NCBI RefSeq assembly: GCF_030463565.1
Contig: NC_134643.1
Span: 630,001-694,000 of the forward strand
Source: Pelecanus crispus
Lineage: Eukaryota > Chordata > Aves > Pelecaniformes > Pelecanidae
Direction of reading: 5' to 3'
Length of the DNA: 64,000 bases
In this document: positions 48,692-60,412 of the stretch, in pieces
How the letters are laid out: every line of letters starts with the position of its first letter
How positions within the stretch are numbered: the first letter of the stretch is position 1
The notes under the pieces: generated by a model
Seen by the model: the letters and a program-made list of their open reading frames with translations, nothing else
What the model was told of the DNA's origin: nothing
The model's database searches: none
Program-made: the position numbers and the translations under genes

Positions 48692-51600
48692 TCAGAGCCG
48701 GTGCTGGCACAGGAAGGGGAAGCGGTAGTCGCAGGGGTAGTCGTGCCAGAGCTGGAAATCTGGGGGGCAGCAAGTCAGCCTGGGCCCCGTCACCCCCTGC
48801 GCACCTCCTTCACCTCCGTCACCCCCACCCATCACCCCCATCTCCACCACCCCTTTTACCTCTGTAACCCCCATCTCCATCACCCCATTTATCTCTGTCA
48901 CCCCACATCTCTGTCACCCCACATCTCTGTCAACCCTTTTTCCTCCATCACCCCCCACCTCCATCACCCCCACCTCCATCATCCCCACCTCCATCATCCC
49001 CACCTCCATCACCTCCCCATCTTCATCACCTCCCCATCACCCCGTTTATCTCTGTCACCCTGACATCTGTCACCCCCATCTCCATCACCCCCCCACCTCC
49101 ATCACCCCCCACCTCCATCACCACCCCACCTCCATCACCCCATCTCCATCACCCCCCATTTACCTCCTTCATCTCTCCCCTCCATCACCCCCATCTCCAT
49201 CACCCCCTACCTCCATCACCCCACCTCCATTGCCCCCCACCTCCATCACCCCCATCTCCATCACCCCCATCTCCATCACCCCCCCACCTCCATCACCCCC
49301 CATCTCCATCACCCCCACCTCCATCACCCCCCACCTCCATCACCCTCCACCTCCATCACCCCCCACCTCCATCACCCCCACCTCCATTGCCCCCCCTCCA
49401 TCACCCCACCTCCATCACCCCCACCTCCATCACCCCATCTCCATCCCCCCCATTTACCTCCTTCATCTCTCCCCTCCATCACCCCCATCTCCATCACCCC
49501 CACCTCCATCACCCCACCTCCATCACCCCACCTCCATTGCCCCCCACCTCCATCACCCTCATCTCCATCACCCCCCCACCTCCATCACCCCCACCTCCAT
49601 CACCCCCCACCTCCATCACCCCACCTCCATCACCCCACCTCCATCACCCCCACCTCCACCGCCCCCCTTCGCCGCCAGACGCCCCAACTCCCCCGCAAGC
49701 GCCCGGGGGTCCCGGCCCCGCAGCCCCCGCGCCCCCCGCGCCGCCGCTCACTGTCGCGCCGGTTGAGCACCACGCAGTCCTCCCTGTCCCACAGGTTGTT
49801 GGGCTGCCCCCAGGCCCAGCGCTTGTAGTTGAAGACGGAGTTATCCGACCACTTCCACTGCCTTCTCTGGGGGCACCGGGGGGGTCAGCGAGCACCCACG
49901 GCGGGGGCCGGGGGGCTCAGAGGGTGCCCGCAGCGGTGCTGGGGGGCCGTGGGTGCAGCCCCCCGACACTCACGTGCTCCGGGTCCCGCAGCCCGATCCA
50001 GGTGTTGGCCCCGTCCCTCTGGTTGGTGACGTAGCGGGCGAGGACCCTGCTAGCCCCCAAACTGTGGATGGAGGCCAGCCGCCCCATGGGGCCGTACCGC
50101 TCGCACTCGGCCTGCCGGGGGGCACGGGGGCTGAGCACGCCCGCTGAGACCCCCGCCCCACGCAACCGCCCCGAAAACCCTCCGTCACCCCCTTTTACCT
50201 CCGTAACCCCCATCTCCATCACCCCGTTTATCTCTGTCACCCCACATCTCTGTCAACCCTTTTTCCTCCATCACCCCATCTCCATCACCTCCACCTCCAT
50301 CACCCCCCACCTTCATCATCCCCACCTCCATCACCTCCCCATCTTCATCACCTCCCCATCACCCCGTTTATCTCTGTCACCCTGACATCTGTCACCCCCA
50401 CCTCCATCACCCCCCACCTCCATCACCCCCCCCACCCCATTTACCTCCTTCATCTCTCCCCTCCATCACCCCCCCACCTCCATCACTCCACCTCCATCAC
50501 CCCACCTCCATCGCTCCCCACCTCCATCACCCCACCTCCATCACCCCACCTCCATCGCCCCCCACCTCCATCACTCCACCTCCATCGCCCCCACCTCCAT
50601 CACCCCACCTCCATCACCCCCCACCTCCATCGCCCCCCACCTCCATCACCCCACCTCCATCACCCCACCTCCATCACCCCCCACCTCCATCACCCCCCCA
50701 CCCCATTTACCTCCTTCATCTCTCCCCTCCATCGCCCCCCACCTCCATCACCCCACCTCCATCACCCCACCTCCATCGCCCCCCACCTCCATCACCCCAC
50801 CTCCAAACCCGGTCTGGGGTGCGTGGGGCAGAACCCTCCGCGTGCCGGGGTCCCGCTCCTGGCCGGGGCGATGCCCCCTGCTCCTTGGCCGCCGTTGCGG
50901 GACCCCCGGCACCCCCCGGCCGTGCCGGCACCCACCTCAGCCTCGGCCCAGGTCCTCCTCTCGGTGAAGTAGCCGTAGCAGTAGCCCCGGTACTGGAGCC
51001 ACCCCTGGGGGCAGCTGTGCATCCCCGCCCTGGCTGGGGGGGGGGCGCTGGCCAGGGCACCTTGGAAAGGTGGGCAGAGCCGCCGCTGTCCCATGGGGTG
51101 GGGGGCACCCGCCACCCCCCCCCCCCACCATGGCCTGTGCCCCACAGCGCCGTGGGGAGGGAGCTGGGGTGTCTGACACGGGTGGCAGAATGGGAGGGTA
51201 GGAGGGTATCGGCCCCCCCGGAGCCCACCCAGGGATGCCCCCACCCAAGGACCCCCCACCCAAGGACACCCCTGCCCAGGGACACCCCCCATGCAGGGAC
51301 ACCCCCACCCAAGGACCCCCACCCAGGGACACCCCCACCCAGGGACACCCCCATGCAGGGACACCCCCACCCAAGGACCCCCACCCAGGGACACCCCCAC
51401 CCAGGGACACCCCCATGCAGGGACACCCCCATGCAGGGATACCCCCACGCAGGGACCCCCCCCACCTGAGGACACCCCCATGCAGGGATACCCCTGCCCA
51501 GGGATCCCCCCACCCGATGACACCCCCACCCAAGGGCACCCCCACCCAGGAACCCCCCCAACCCAGGGCCCTCCAACCCAGGGACCCCCCACCCAAGGAC

Positions 51601-52466
51601 AACCCCACCCAGGGACCCCCCCACCCAGGGACCCCCCCCACCCTGGGACCCCCACCCAGGGCCCCCCTGGCTCTGCTGCAGACCCCAGTGTTTGGGGTGC
51701 CCGGGGCAGGGGGTGGGGAGGGGCCCCATGGACAGGGCTGGGCCCCGGGGGCTGCTGCGGGGGGGGGGGGGATGGGGATGCGGATGGGGATGGGGATGGG
51801 GAGCAGGGATCGGGGAGGGGGGAGCAGGGAGGGGGAGCAGGGATTGAGGGTCAAGGAGCAGGGATTGGGAGCAGGGAGGGGGGATCAGGGCTCAGGGGTC
51901 AAGGATCAGGGATCAGGGATTGGGGAGCAGGGAGCAGGGACTGGGAGCAGGGAGAGGGGATCAGGAGGGGGATCCAAGGATTGGGGAGCAGGGATTGGGG
52001 AGCAGGGATTGGGAGCAGGGAGGGGGGATCAGGAGGGGGATCCAGGGATTGGGGAGCAAGGACTGGGGGACAAGGATCAGGGATTGGTGACTGGGGAGCA
52101 GGGATTGGGGAGCAGGGATCAGGGATTGGGGGTCAAGGATCAGGGATCGGTGACCGGGGAGCAGGGAGCAGGGATCGGGAGCAGGGAGCAGGGAGCAGGG
52201 AGCAGGGATCAGGGAGCAGGGAGCAGGGATCGGGAGCAGAGAGCAGGGAGCAGGGATCGGGGAGCAGGGAGCAGGGATCGGGAGCAGGGATCAGGAGCAG
52301 GGAGCAGGGATTGGGAGCAGGGAGCAGGGATCGGGAGCAGGGATGAGGGAGGGGGATCTGGGGATGGGGGAGCGCCGGCTCGGGCAGCACTGCGGGGGTC
52401 ACCTCCCACGAAGGCCAGGAGGAGCAGGCTGGCGAGCGGGGGCGGCAGCTGGGGCCCTGCACCCAT
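48692..52466 (-). CDS. Secreted C-type lectin, eggshell-lectin (struthiocalcin/ovocleidin-17) class, 5 coding exons, 160 aa
   Basis: Coding exons in transcript order are 52403-52466, 50936-51033, 49974-50111, 49752-49866 and 48692-48759. All are in phase; the signal-exon donor (gtgacc) is weak. Residues 1-21 (MGAGPQLPPPLASLLLLAFVG) form a signal peptide. One C-type lectin domain follows: MHSCPQGWLQYRGYCYGYF, WAEAEAECERYGPMGRLASI, TWIGLRDPEH, RQWKWSDNSVFNYKRWAWGQ, EDCVVL and DYPCDYRFPFLCQHRL. All six canonical cysteines are present. Sugar/calcium-site residues are partly kept (QPN; WHD where WND is usual). The CYGYF start resembles ostrich and rhea eggshell lectins, so export into shell-gland fluid is likely but inferred. 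A small Reg- or snake-type lectin is the alternative. Introns are satellite-filled. Confidence 0.85.
48780..49665. repeat. CCATCACCCCCACCT satellite in lectin intron 4
   Basis: About 60 units of 12-16 bp: CACCTCCATCACCCCC and CATCTCCATCACCCC. The purine-rich strand is the lectin-coding strand. Confidence 0.95.
50170..50808. repeat. CCATCACCCCCACCT satellite in lectin intron 2
   Basis: Same motif as the array in intron 4, on the far side of two exons. Both share side phrases such as TTTATCTCTGTCACCC and TTTACCTCCTTCATCTCTCC, so one was copied from the other. Confidence 0.95.
51235..51665. repeat. CACCCAGGGACACCCC minisatellite in lectin intron 1
   Basis: About 26 units of 15-17 bp: CACCCAGGGACACCCC, CATGCAGGGACACCCC. 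Confidence 0.93.
51770..52350. repeat. GGGAGCAGGGATC satellite in lectin intron 1
   Basis: About 60 units of 7-14 bp: GGGAGCAGGGATCGGGAGCA and GGGATTGGGGAGCAG. Purine-rich on the plus strand. Confidence 0.94.
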
Positions 52467-52619
52467 CTCTTGGCTGCAGGGAGAGCAGGGCGGGGGCCGT
52501 CAGCGGGGGCGGGCACGGGGAGAAGCACCCATCCCCCCCACCCCACCCCTGGGCCCTGCCCACCCCCACCCGGCCCCTCCAACAGCCAGACCCCCCACCC
52601 GGTGCTGGACCCCGCAGCT

Positions 52620-53390
52620 GGGTGCCGGCCCCCCCTGAACCAGGTGCTGGAAGCCCTGGTTGGGTGCTGGCATCCCTAGTTGGGTGCTGGACCTTCTGGA
52701 TGGGTGCTTGACCCCCTAGTTGGGTGCTGGACCCCCTAGTTGGGTGCTGGCATCCCTAGTTGGGTGCTGGACCTTCTGGATGGGTGCTTGACCCCCTAGT
52801 TGGGTGCTAGATGCCCTGCTTGGGTGCTGGCATCCCTAGTTGGGTGCTGGACCCCCTGACCAGGTGCTGGACCCTCTGCTTGGGTGCTGGACCCTCTGCT
52901 TGGGTGCTGGATGCCCTGGTTGGGTGCTGGACCCCCTGACCAGGTGCTGGACCTCCCAGTTGGGTGCTGGATTCCCTGGTTGGGAGCTGGATGCCCTGGT
53001 TGGGTGCTGGATGCCCTGGTTGGTTGCAAGCATCCCTAGTTGGGTGCTGGACCTTCTGGATGGGTGCTTGACCCCCTTGTTGGGTGCTGGAGCCCCTGGT
53101 TGGGTGCTGGACACCCTGGTTGGGTGCTGGCATCCCTCATTGGGTGCTGGACCTCCTGGATGGGTGCTGGATGCCCTGCTTGGGTGCTGGCATCCCTCAT
53201 TGGGTGCTGGACCCCTGGACCAGGTGCTGGACCTCCTGGATGGGTGCTGGACCCCCTGGTTGGGTGCTGGAAGCCCTAGTTGGGTGCTGGACCCCCTGAC
53301 CAGGTGCTGGACCCTCTGCTTGGGTGCTGGACCCCCTGGTTGGGTGCTGGATGCCCTGGTTGGGTGCTGGACCCCTGGGCGGGTGCTGTG
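52620..53390. repeat. 20-bp TTGGGTGCTGGACCCCCTGG satellite
   Basis: About 38 units of 20 bp, very regular. It lies between the lectin's signal exon and its presumed non-coding exon 1. Confidence 0.95.
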
Positions 53391-53416
53391 GGCGGCGTCA
53401 GCCGTAAGACACTCAC

Positions 53417-53576
53417 CAGACAGCTCCCAGGAGCGGGGCTGGTCGCTGGCCTACACGTCTCTGGGTGGGCGACCCGTGTCCCTGGGGCAGCTCTGTCTCC
53501 CAGGCTCCGTCCGTCTGTCGGGGCGAGGGCCGCGCTGGCAGGAGCTGCCGGGGCCGGGCGCGCGCAGCTTTTATGG
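53417..53576 (-). promoter_or_regulatory. Lectin promoter with TATA-like box and candidate non-coding exon 1
   Basis: In minus sense CATAAAAG sits at about 53568-53575. About 25-30 bp downstream a GC-rich stretch leads to a strong donor CTGTCTG|GTGAGTGTC at 53417. The signal exon's acceptor (CTGCAG|CCAAGAGATG) shows that an upstream untranslated exon is needed. The plus-strand lectin has the same layout. Confidence 0.55.
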
Positions 53577-53599
53577 CTGTGGTGCAGGGAGGGCGCGGG

Positions 53600-53715
53600 G
53601 CAGGTCAGCCTTCCCGGAATGGCCGGGCCACTTCTGCTTTCCTGGAAGGTGGGCTCGTTATTGCAGCTTCTCTGCTCTGCCCTTAACGAGGGCGTCCCAG
53701 GCTCCCGGGAGACCT
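53600..53715. promoter_or_regulatory. Upstream block shared with 56.6 kb
   Basis: CTTCTGCTTTCCTGGAAGG is followed by TTATTGCAGC and CCCTTAACGAGG. A similar block starts at about 56614. It lies directly upstream of the minus-strand lectin's promoter. Confidence 0.4.
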
Positions 53716-53789
53716 GCTCGGCTGCTGGGCTGCACCCACACCACCCCAGCCCCAGCCTACGGACACCTGTGGGGCACCAGAACCCCAGG

Positions 53790-54440
53790 GTCACTGGGAG
53801 TAAGACCACAGCATCCTTGGGGGTCACCAGGAATGAGACCAAACCATCCCTGGGGTCACCAGGAATGAGACCAAACCATCCTTGGGAGTCACCATCCTTG
53901 GGAGTCACCATCCCTGGGGTCACCAGGAATGAGACCGCAGTGACTTTGGAGATCACCAGGAGTGAGACCACACCATCCTTGGGGGTCACCAAGAATGAGA
54001 CCAAACCATCCCTGGGGTCACCAGGATTGAGACCACACCATCCCTGGGGTCACCAGGAGTGAGACCACACCACCCTTGGGGTCAGCAGGAGTGAGAGCAC
54101 AGCATCCTTGGGGAGTCACCAGGAATGAGACCACACCATCCCTGGGGTCACCAGGAATGAGACCACAGTGTCCTTGGGGGTCACCAGGAATGAGACCACA
54201 GTGTCCTTTGAGGTCACCAGGAATGAGACCAAACCATCCCTGGGGTCACCAGGAGTGAGACCACACCATCCCTGGGGTCACCATCCCTGGGGTCACCAGC
54301 AGTGAGACCACACCATCCCTGGGGTCACCATCCCTGGGGTCACCAGCAGTGAGACCACACCATCCCTGGGGTCACCGGCAGTGGGAGCACACCATCCCTG
54401 GGGTCACCATCCCTGGGGTCACCAGCAGTGAGACCACACC
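53790..54440. repeat. GGTCACCAGGAATGAGACCA satellite
   Basis: About 21 units of 30-33 bp: GGTCACCAGGAATGAGACCA then CACCATCCCTGG. Confidence 0.95.
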
Positions 54441-55002
54441 ATCCCCGCAGTGTCTCTCCGCATGAGCTGCAGACCCGTACCCCCCTACCCCAGCCCGCTG
54501 CTGCTGCGGTGACCCCCGCCAGGTCCCACCAGTTGACCCACGGGGGTGCAGCGCCCGTTCAGAGCAAAGCGCTCCGGTTCAACAGGCGCCGTAACGCCGG
54601 GAAGCACCACCCCACGGCTCCTACTGCGTTTGGTGAGGTCCGCTCGCATGAAGCGACCAAGGTATGGACCAAGGTGAGGACAGTGCCAGGCCATGGCATG
54701 GGTGAGCTGGCCCTGATGGGGAGCGGGCTTCAGGCTGTGGGTCCTTCAGAGGGTCTGGAGGAGCAGTTTGGGTTGGCCAAAACCCCAACGCAGCATTGCC
54801 CGGGGCTGGAGGTGTCCCAGGGACACGCTGGTGGGACCTGGCCGCTCCTCCTGCTGGGGGTCGGGCGCTCCACGCTTGTCACGCATGGGCCCACGGCCAC
54901 GTAAGAAATGAAACATGAGACTGAGACGCAGAAGGAGCGAGACGTGCCAGGGTACAGGAAGGCACTGCGCAGCCCCAGCCCGCGCTGCGAAGGGGCCCAT
55001 TA
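54441..55002. other. Unique spacer between the lectin genes
   Basis: No exon recognised on either strand. Confidence 0.45.
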
Positions 55003-55378
55003 TGGAATCATGGAATGGTTGGGGTTGTCAAAGCCCTTCAAGATCCCCCAGCCCAACCATTGACCCAACACTGCCAAGGCCACCACCAAACCCATCAAGG
55101 GCAGAGTCATCATTTCATCTTGCCTGCCTTGGGGGCTGCATTATTTATAATGACAGTAAAACTGGGAATCACTGAGGTTGGGAAGGATCTCTAAGATCAT
55201 CAGCCCAGCCGTCACCCCAACACCCCCATGCCCACTGAACCATGGCCCCCAGTGCCACCTCTGCCCGTGTTTTGAACCCCTCCAGGGCTGGGGACTCCCC
55301 CACCTCTCTGGGCAGCCTGGTCCAGTGCTTGGCCACTCTTGCCATGAAGAAATTTCTCCCAATATCCAATCTAAATCT
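55003..55378 (-). mobile_element. CR1 LINE, compound tail (copy H)
   Basis: Begins TGGAATCATGGAATGGTTGG, carries both tails and the ORF2 end, and is 5'-truncated at the [10 protein letters not shown] segment, where the next satellite begins. Confidence 0.9.
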
Positions 55379-56075
55379 CAAATGCTGTGTAGGAGCCCGT
55401 ATACGTTGTGTAGGGGCCCGTATATGTTGTGTAGGAGCACATACATGCTGTGTAGGCAGCTGTGTATGTTGTATCGGAGCCTATGTATATTGTGCAGGGG
55501 CCCATATGTGTTGTGTAGGGGCCCACGTATGTTGTGTAGCTGCCTGTATGCGTTGTGTAGGGCCCGTGTATGTTGTGTAGGGGCCCATGTATGTTGTGTA
55601 GGGGCCCATATATGTTGTGTAGGGCACATATACGTTGTGTAGGGCCCATGTATGTTGTGTAGGGGCCCGTATGTGTTGTGTTGGAGCACTCACATGCTGT
55701 GTAGGCACCTGTATATGCTGTGTAGAGGCCTGTCTATGTTGTGTAGGGGCCTGTATGTGTGGTGTAGGGCCCATGTATGTTGTGCAGGGCTCATGTATGT
55801 TGTGTAGAACTCATGTACGTTGTGCAGGGCCCGTGTATGTTGTGTAGAGCCCATGTATGTTGTGTAGGGCCCGTGTATGATGTGCAGGGCCCATGTATGT
55901 TGCGTAGGAGCCCACATGTGTTGTGTAGGAGCACTCACATGCTGTGTAGGCACTTGTATATGTTGTGTAGAGCCCATGTATGTTGTGTAGGGCCCGTGTA
56001 TGTTGTGCAGGGCCCATGTATGTTGCGTAGGAGCCCACATGTGTTGTCTAGGGGCCTGTATGTGTTGTGCAGGGG
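55379..56075. repeat. TATGTTGTGTAGGGGCCCAT satellite
   Basis: About 34 units of 20-21 bp, richer in A+T than most arrays here: GTATGTTGTGTAGGGCCC. Confidence 0.95.
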
Positions 56076-56770
56076 CCGGTCTGGCAGCTCATGGCTTGGC
56101 CGGGCTGCCTCCTCTGCCCCTCGTGTTTCGGGGGGCGGGGGGCACTCAGCAGCAGTTCTGCCCCCCCGTTGCCATCGCCGACGTCTGGTCCCGGGCCCAG
56201 CGCCCTGCCCACGGAGATTCAGGCGGCGGCGCGGCCAAGGGCGCAACGGCCCGCCATCGCAACCGAACCCGGGGTGTCCCCCGCCTCCGCCGCCGGCTCC
56301 CGGCGCATTTATCACCTCCACCATCTCCCCTCCAGCCCGGCCGCGCTCGCCCACACCCCCGCTTTCGCAAGGCCGGGGCTGAGGCCGGCTTCTGACCGTT
56401 GCGGCTGTTGGGTCTTGATGCGCCCGGGCCCCAACGTTGGCTTCGCGCCCCTCGGTCTCCCCTCCGTCGCCGCTTTCAGCCACCCCGTTCCACCCCGCCT
56501 GGGGGTCTTCCACCCCTGCCGCCTCCGTCTCCTCGCCCAAGCATCCCGCGCCATGCCACGCTGCCGAAGCCGGCTGGCGTCACGCCTGGGAAGGGTCACG
56601 GGCTGCTGGCACGGCCGTTGCCAGCTTCTGCTTTCCTGGAAGGGCCGTTCCTTATCGCGGCTCCTTTCCGCTGCCCTTATCAAGGAGGCCGCAGGCGCCC
56701 AGATAAGCAGGGAGCCGTCCCTGCCAGCTCCTTTCCATTACAACTGGGCCGCCCTTCGGCTGTGCTGGCC
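56076..56770. other. Unique GC-rich spacer with GATA-like cluster
   Basis: At 56614-56725 CTTCTGCTTTCCTGGAAGG is followed by CTTATCGCGG, CCCTTATCAAGG and AGATAAGC, three GATA-type sites within about 60 bp. It is similar to 53.6-53.7 kb. No coding exon seen. Confidence 0.45.
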
Positions 56771-56774
56771 GTGC

Positions 56775-57420
56775 CAAAGGCTGGGTGCCAAATCCCGCGG
56801 CCGGGTGCTGGGCCCCACAGATGGGTGCTGAGCCCCACAGCTGGGTGCTGGGCCCCACAGATGGGTGCTGAGCCCCACAGCCGGGTGCTGAGCTCTACAG
56901 CTGCTTGTCAAACCCCATGGCTGGATGCTGAGCCTCACAGATGGGTGCTGAGCTCCCTGGCAGGGTGCTGAGCCCCACAGATGGGTGCTGAGACCCACAG
57001 ATGGGTGCTGAGGTCCCTGGCAGGGTGCTGAGCTCTACAGCTGGTTGTCAAACCCCATGGCTGGGTGCTGAGCCCCACAGATGGGTGCTGAGCCCCACAG
57101 ATGGGTGCTGAGACCCACAGCTGCGTGCTGAGACCCACAGCTGCGTGCTGAGCTCTACAGCTGGTTGTCAAACCCCATGGTTGGGTGCTGAGCCCCACAG
57201 ATGGGTGCCGAGCCCCACAGCTGGGTGCTGAGCCCCCCAGGCGGGTTCTGAGCCCCACAGATGGGTGCTGAGATCCACAGATGGGTGCTGAGGTCCCTGG
57301 CAGGGTGCTGAGCTCTACAGCTGGTTGTCAAACCCCATGGCTGGGTGCTGAGCCCCACAGCTGGGTGTCGAGCCCCACAGCTGGGAGCTGAGCCCCCCAG
57401 GCGGGTGCTGAGCCCCCCAG
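56775..57420. repeat. 20-bp TGGGTGCTGAGCCCCACAGA satellite
   Basis: About 32 units of 20 bp, with variants TGCTGAGCTCTACAGCTGG and TTGTCAAACCCCATGG in a higher-order order. Same period and TGGGTGCTG core as the array at 52.6-53.4 kb. Confidence 0.95.
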
Positions 57421-57659
57421 AAGGCGCTGGACCCCCCTCAGCACCAGCGCCCTCCCAGCCGTGCCGGCCCGCGGGGTGCAGGGCCCGCGGCGCTTTGGTG
57501 CCAGCGGGGCCGTTTGATCTCGGGCGTGAAGGCTGCGGGGCCACGAGCACGGGGCCAGCGCCGGGGGGCCGGGGCCAGGGGGCCAGGGGAGCCCCCGGAC
57601 GCAGCGGCAGGGCGAGGGGCCAGGGCTGGGGGGCACCGCCTGCCACCCCCCAACGGTGG

Positions 57660-58075
57660 GGCATCCCCTGCATGGAGCTGGGGGTCTCTGCCCTCATCCT
57701 GCCATGGGGCTGGGGGTCCCAGAATGGAGCTGGGGGTCCCTGCCCTCATCCCGCCATGGAGCTGGGGGTCTCTGCCCTCATCCTGCCATGGGGCTGGGGG
57801 TCCCAGAATGGAGCTGGGGGTCCCTGCCCTCATCCTGCCATGGGGCTGAGGGTCCCAGAATGGAGCTGGGGGTCCCTGCCCTCATCCCGCCATGGGACTG
57901 GGGGTCCCAGAATGGAGCTGGGGGTCCCTGCCCTCATCCCGCCATGGGACTGGGGGTCCCAGAATGGAGCTGGGGGTCCCTGCCCTCATCCCACCATGGA
58001 GCTGGGGGTCCCGCCATGGGGCTGGGGGTCCCTTCCCTCATCCCACAATGGAGCTGGGGGTCCCTGCCCTCCATG
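57660..58075. repeat. GGAGCTGGGGGTCCCTGCCC minisatellite
   Basis: About seven composite units: CATGGGGCTGGGGGTCCCAG, AATGGAGCTGGGGGTCCC, TGCCCTCATCC(C/T)GC. Confidence 0.92.
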
Positions 58076-58616
58076 CCGGGGGGATTCATGGTGTGGGGGT
58101 CCCTGCCGAGCCCCGTTGCCCAGCTGGGCAGGGACCCCCCGAGCATCCCTGCCACCCCGAGCTCCGGGTGCTTCTCCCTGTGCCAGGGCAGCCCACGCCG
58201 GGCACCGGCACCGCGCCAGCACCATGCTCCGGGTGTGCCGTAGGCCGCGGCGCTGCCACCAGCTGCGTGCTGGCACAGGGCGAGGGGGGCACGTGGCAGC
58301 ACTGGCGTCGGGGCCACGCGAGCCGGAGCCGGGGGGGCACGCCGCTCCTGCTGCTGGCGAGCCGAAGCCGGGCACGCGGTGCCGGGGCAGCTCTTTTCAT
58401 CTCGGCTGGCCTGGCTCCCACCGGCTCCGGCACCCCAGCGCGGTCGCCCCTTTGTGGGGCGACCATCAAAGGCTGCAGCGGAGGCCACGCGCTGCTGAGC
58501 CGCCCGCCTGCGTCGATGGGGCCCGGCTGCGTCCGCCCTGTTTGCTTTGGGGCAGGGGTGACATTTGGAGCGGCTCAGGGCGCACCTCGCCGCCCACCCC
58601 TCCCCGCCTGCCCGGG

Positions 58617-58702
58617 GATAAAAGCCCCTGGGGCGGCCGCCCAGCTCCCCCGAGGGTCCCAGCCAGCGCCCGCCGCCGTGCCGAGCTCCCGCGGGGACAC
58701 AG
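58617..58702 (+). promoter_or_regulatory. TATA-like box and candidate non-coding exon 1 of the ovocleidin-17-like gene
   Basis: GATAAAAG at 58617-58624. A short GC-rich leader follows and ends in a strong donor GACACAG|GTGAGTGCC at 58702. The gene's signal exon at 61106 has an acceptor before its start codon, so an upstream exon is required. Layout mirrors the minus-strand lectin. Confidence 0.6.
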
Positions 58703-58794
58703 GTGAGTGCCGGCCGCGTCGCAGCGAGGGGGCTGCACCCTGCGTCGGGGTGCTCCGGCTGCGGGGCATCGCCGGCCTGCAGCCACGGCGGCCC

Positions 58795-60255
58795 AGGAGC
58801 CCCCGCACCCCGTGCCCCGCACCCCTGCACCCTGCGCCCCACATCCTGCACCCCTGCACCCTGCTCCCCTGTGCCCTGCACCCTGCACCCTGCACCCCTG
58901 TGCCCTGCACCCTGCTCCCCTGCACCCGGCTCCCCTGTGCCCTGCTCCCCTGCACCCCGTGCCCTGCACCCCTGCTCCCCTGTGCCCTGCACCCCTGCAC
59001 CCTGCACCCCGTGACCTGCACCCCTGTGCCCTGCACCCCTGTGCCCTGCGTCCTGCACCCCTGCACCCCTGCAACCTGCACCCTGCACCCCTGTGCCCTG
59101 CACCCTGCTCCCCTGCACCCGGCTCCCCCGTGCCCTGCAGCCCTGTGCCCTGCACCCTGCACCCCTGTGCCCTGCACCCTGCTCCCCTGTGCCCTGCACC
59201 CCTGCACCCCATGCCCTGCACCCCATGCCCTGCACCCCATGCCCTGCACCCAGCTCCCCTGCACCCGGCTCCCCTGTGCCCTGCACCCCTGCAACCTGCA
59301 CCCTGTGCCCTGCACCCTGCACCCCGTACCCCGTGCCCTGCACCCCACATCCTGCACCCCTGTGACCTGCACCCCTGCAACCTGCACCCCTGCACCCTGC
59401 ACCCCTGTGACCTGCACCCCTGCAACCTGCCCTGCACCCCTGCAACCTGCACCCCTGCACCCTGCACCCCTGCAACCTGCACCCTGTGCCTGCACCCTGC
59501 ACCCTGTGCCCTGCACCCTGTGCCCTGCACCCCACATCCTGCACCCCTGTGCCCTGCACCCCTACAACCTGCACCCTGCGCCCCTATGCCCTGCACCCCT
59601 GTGCCCTGCACCCCTGCACCCTGCACCCCTGCAACCTGCACCCTGCACCCCATGCCCTGCACCCCTGTGCCCTGCATCCCCGTGCCCTGCACCCCTGTGC
59701 CCTGCACCCCTGCACCCTGCACCCCACATCTTGCACCCCTGTGCCCTGCACCCCTGCCCTGCACATAACACTCTGCATGCTGCACCCCAGCATCTCTGTA
59801 ACCCTGCACCCTGCACCCCTGCACCCCGACTCCCTGCATCCACACACCCTGTGGCCCACACTGCACCCTGCAGCCCCCCCACATCCCTGCACCCCACCCT
59901 CCACCCCCCCACACCCTGCACCCCACCCTGCACCCCTGCACCCCACCCTCTGCCCCCACACACACCCTGCGCCCCACACTGCACCCCTGCACCCCACACT
60001 GCACCCCCCACACCCTGCACCCCACCTTGCACCCCTGTGCCCCACACTGCACCCCTGCACCCCCCACACCCTGCACCCCACCCTGCACCCGTGCCCCACA
60101 CTGCACCCCTGCACCCCACCCTCTGTCCCCCCACACACCCTGCACCCCACCCTGCACCCCTGCGCCCCACACTGCACCCCCCACACCCTGCACCCCCCCA
60201 ACCCTGCCCCCCCCGGGCACCCCTGCACCCCGCGCTGCTGGAGCACCCTGACCCC
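58795..60255. repeat. CCCTGCACCCCTGTG satellite in lectin intron 1
   Basis: About 95 units of 10-16 bp: CCCTGCACCCCTGTGCCCTG and CACCCTGCACCCC. The last 450 bp change to CACACTGCACCCCTGCACCC. Confidence 0.95.
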
Positions 60256-60412
60256 CCAGCTGCACCCTACAGGCTCCCCTGCACCCGCTGCTGCAACCAC
60301 AGCCGTGGGTTGGGGGGGGGGGTCCCCACGCACCCCTGCCCGTCCTTCAGCTGAGCCCCCAGCTCCGGCTGGCTGCAGCGGGGGGGTGCTGGGGCACCCA
60401 TGGGTGGTGCTG

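Noticed and set aside
53417-53545. Coding sequence for the lectin N-terminus
   Set aside because: No in-frame start continues into the lectin domain; the signal exon at 52403-52466 supplies the start.
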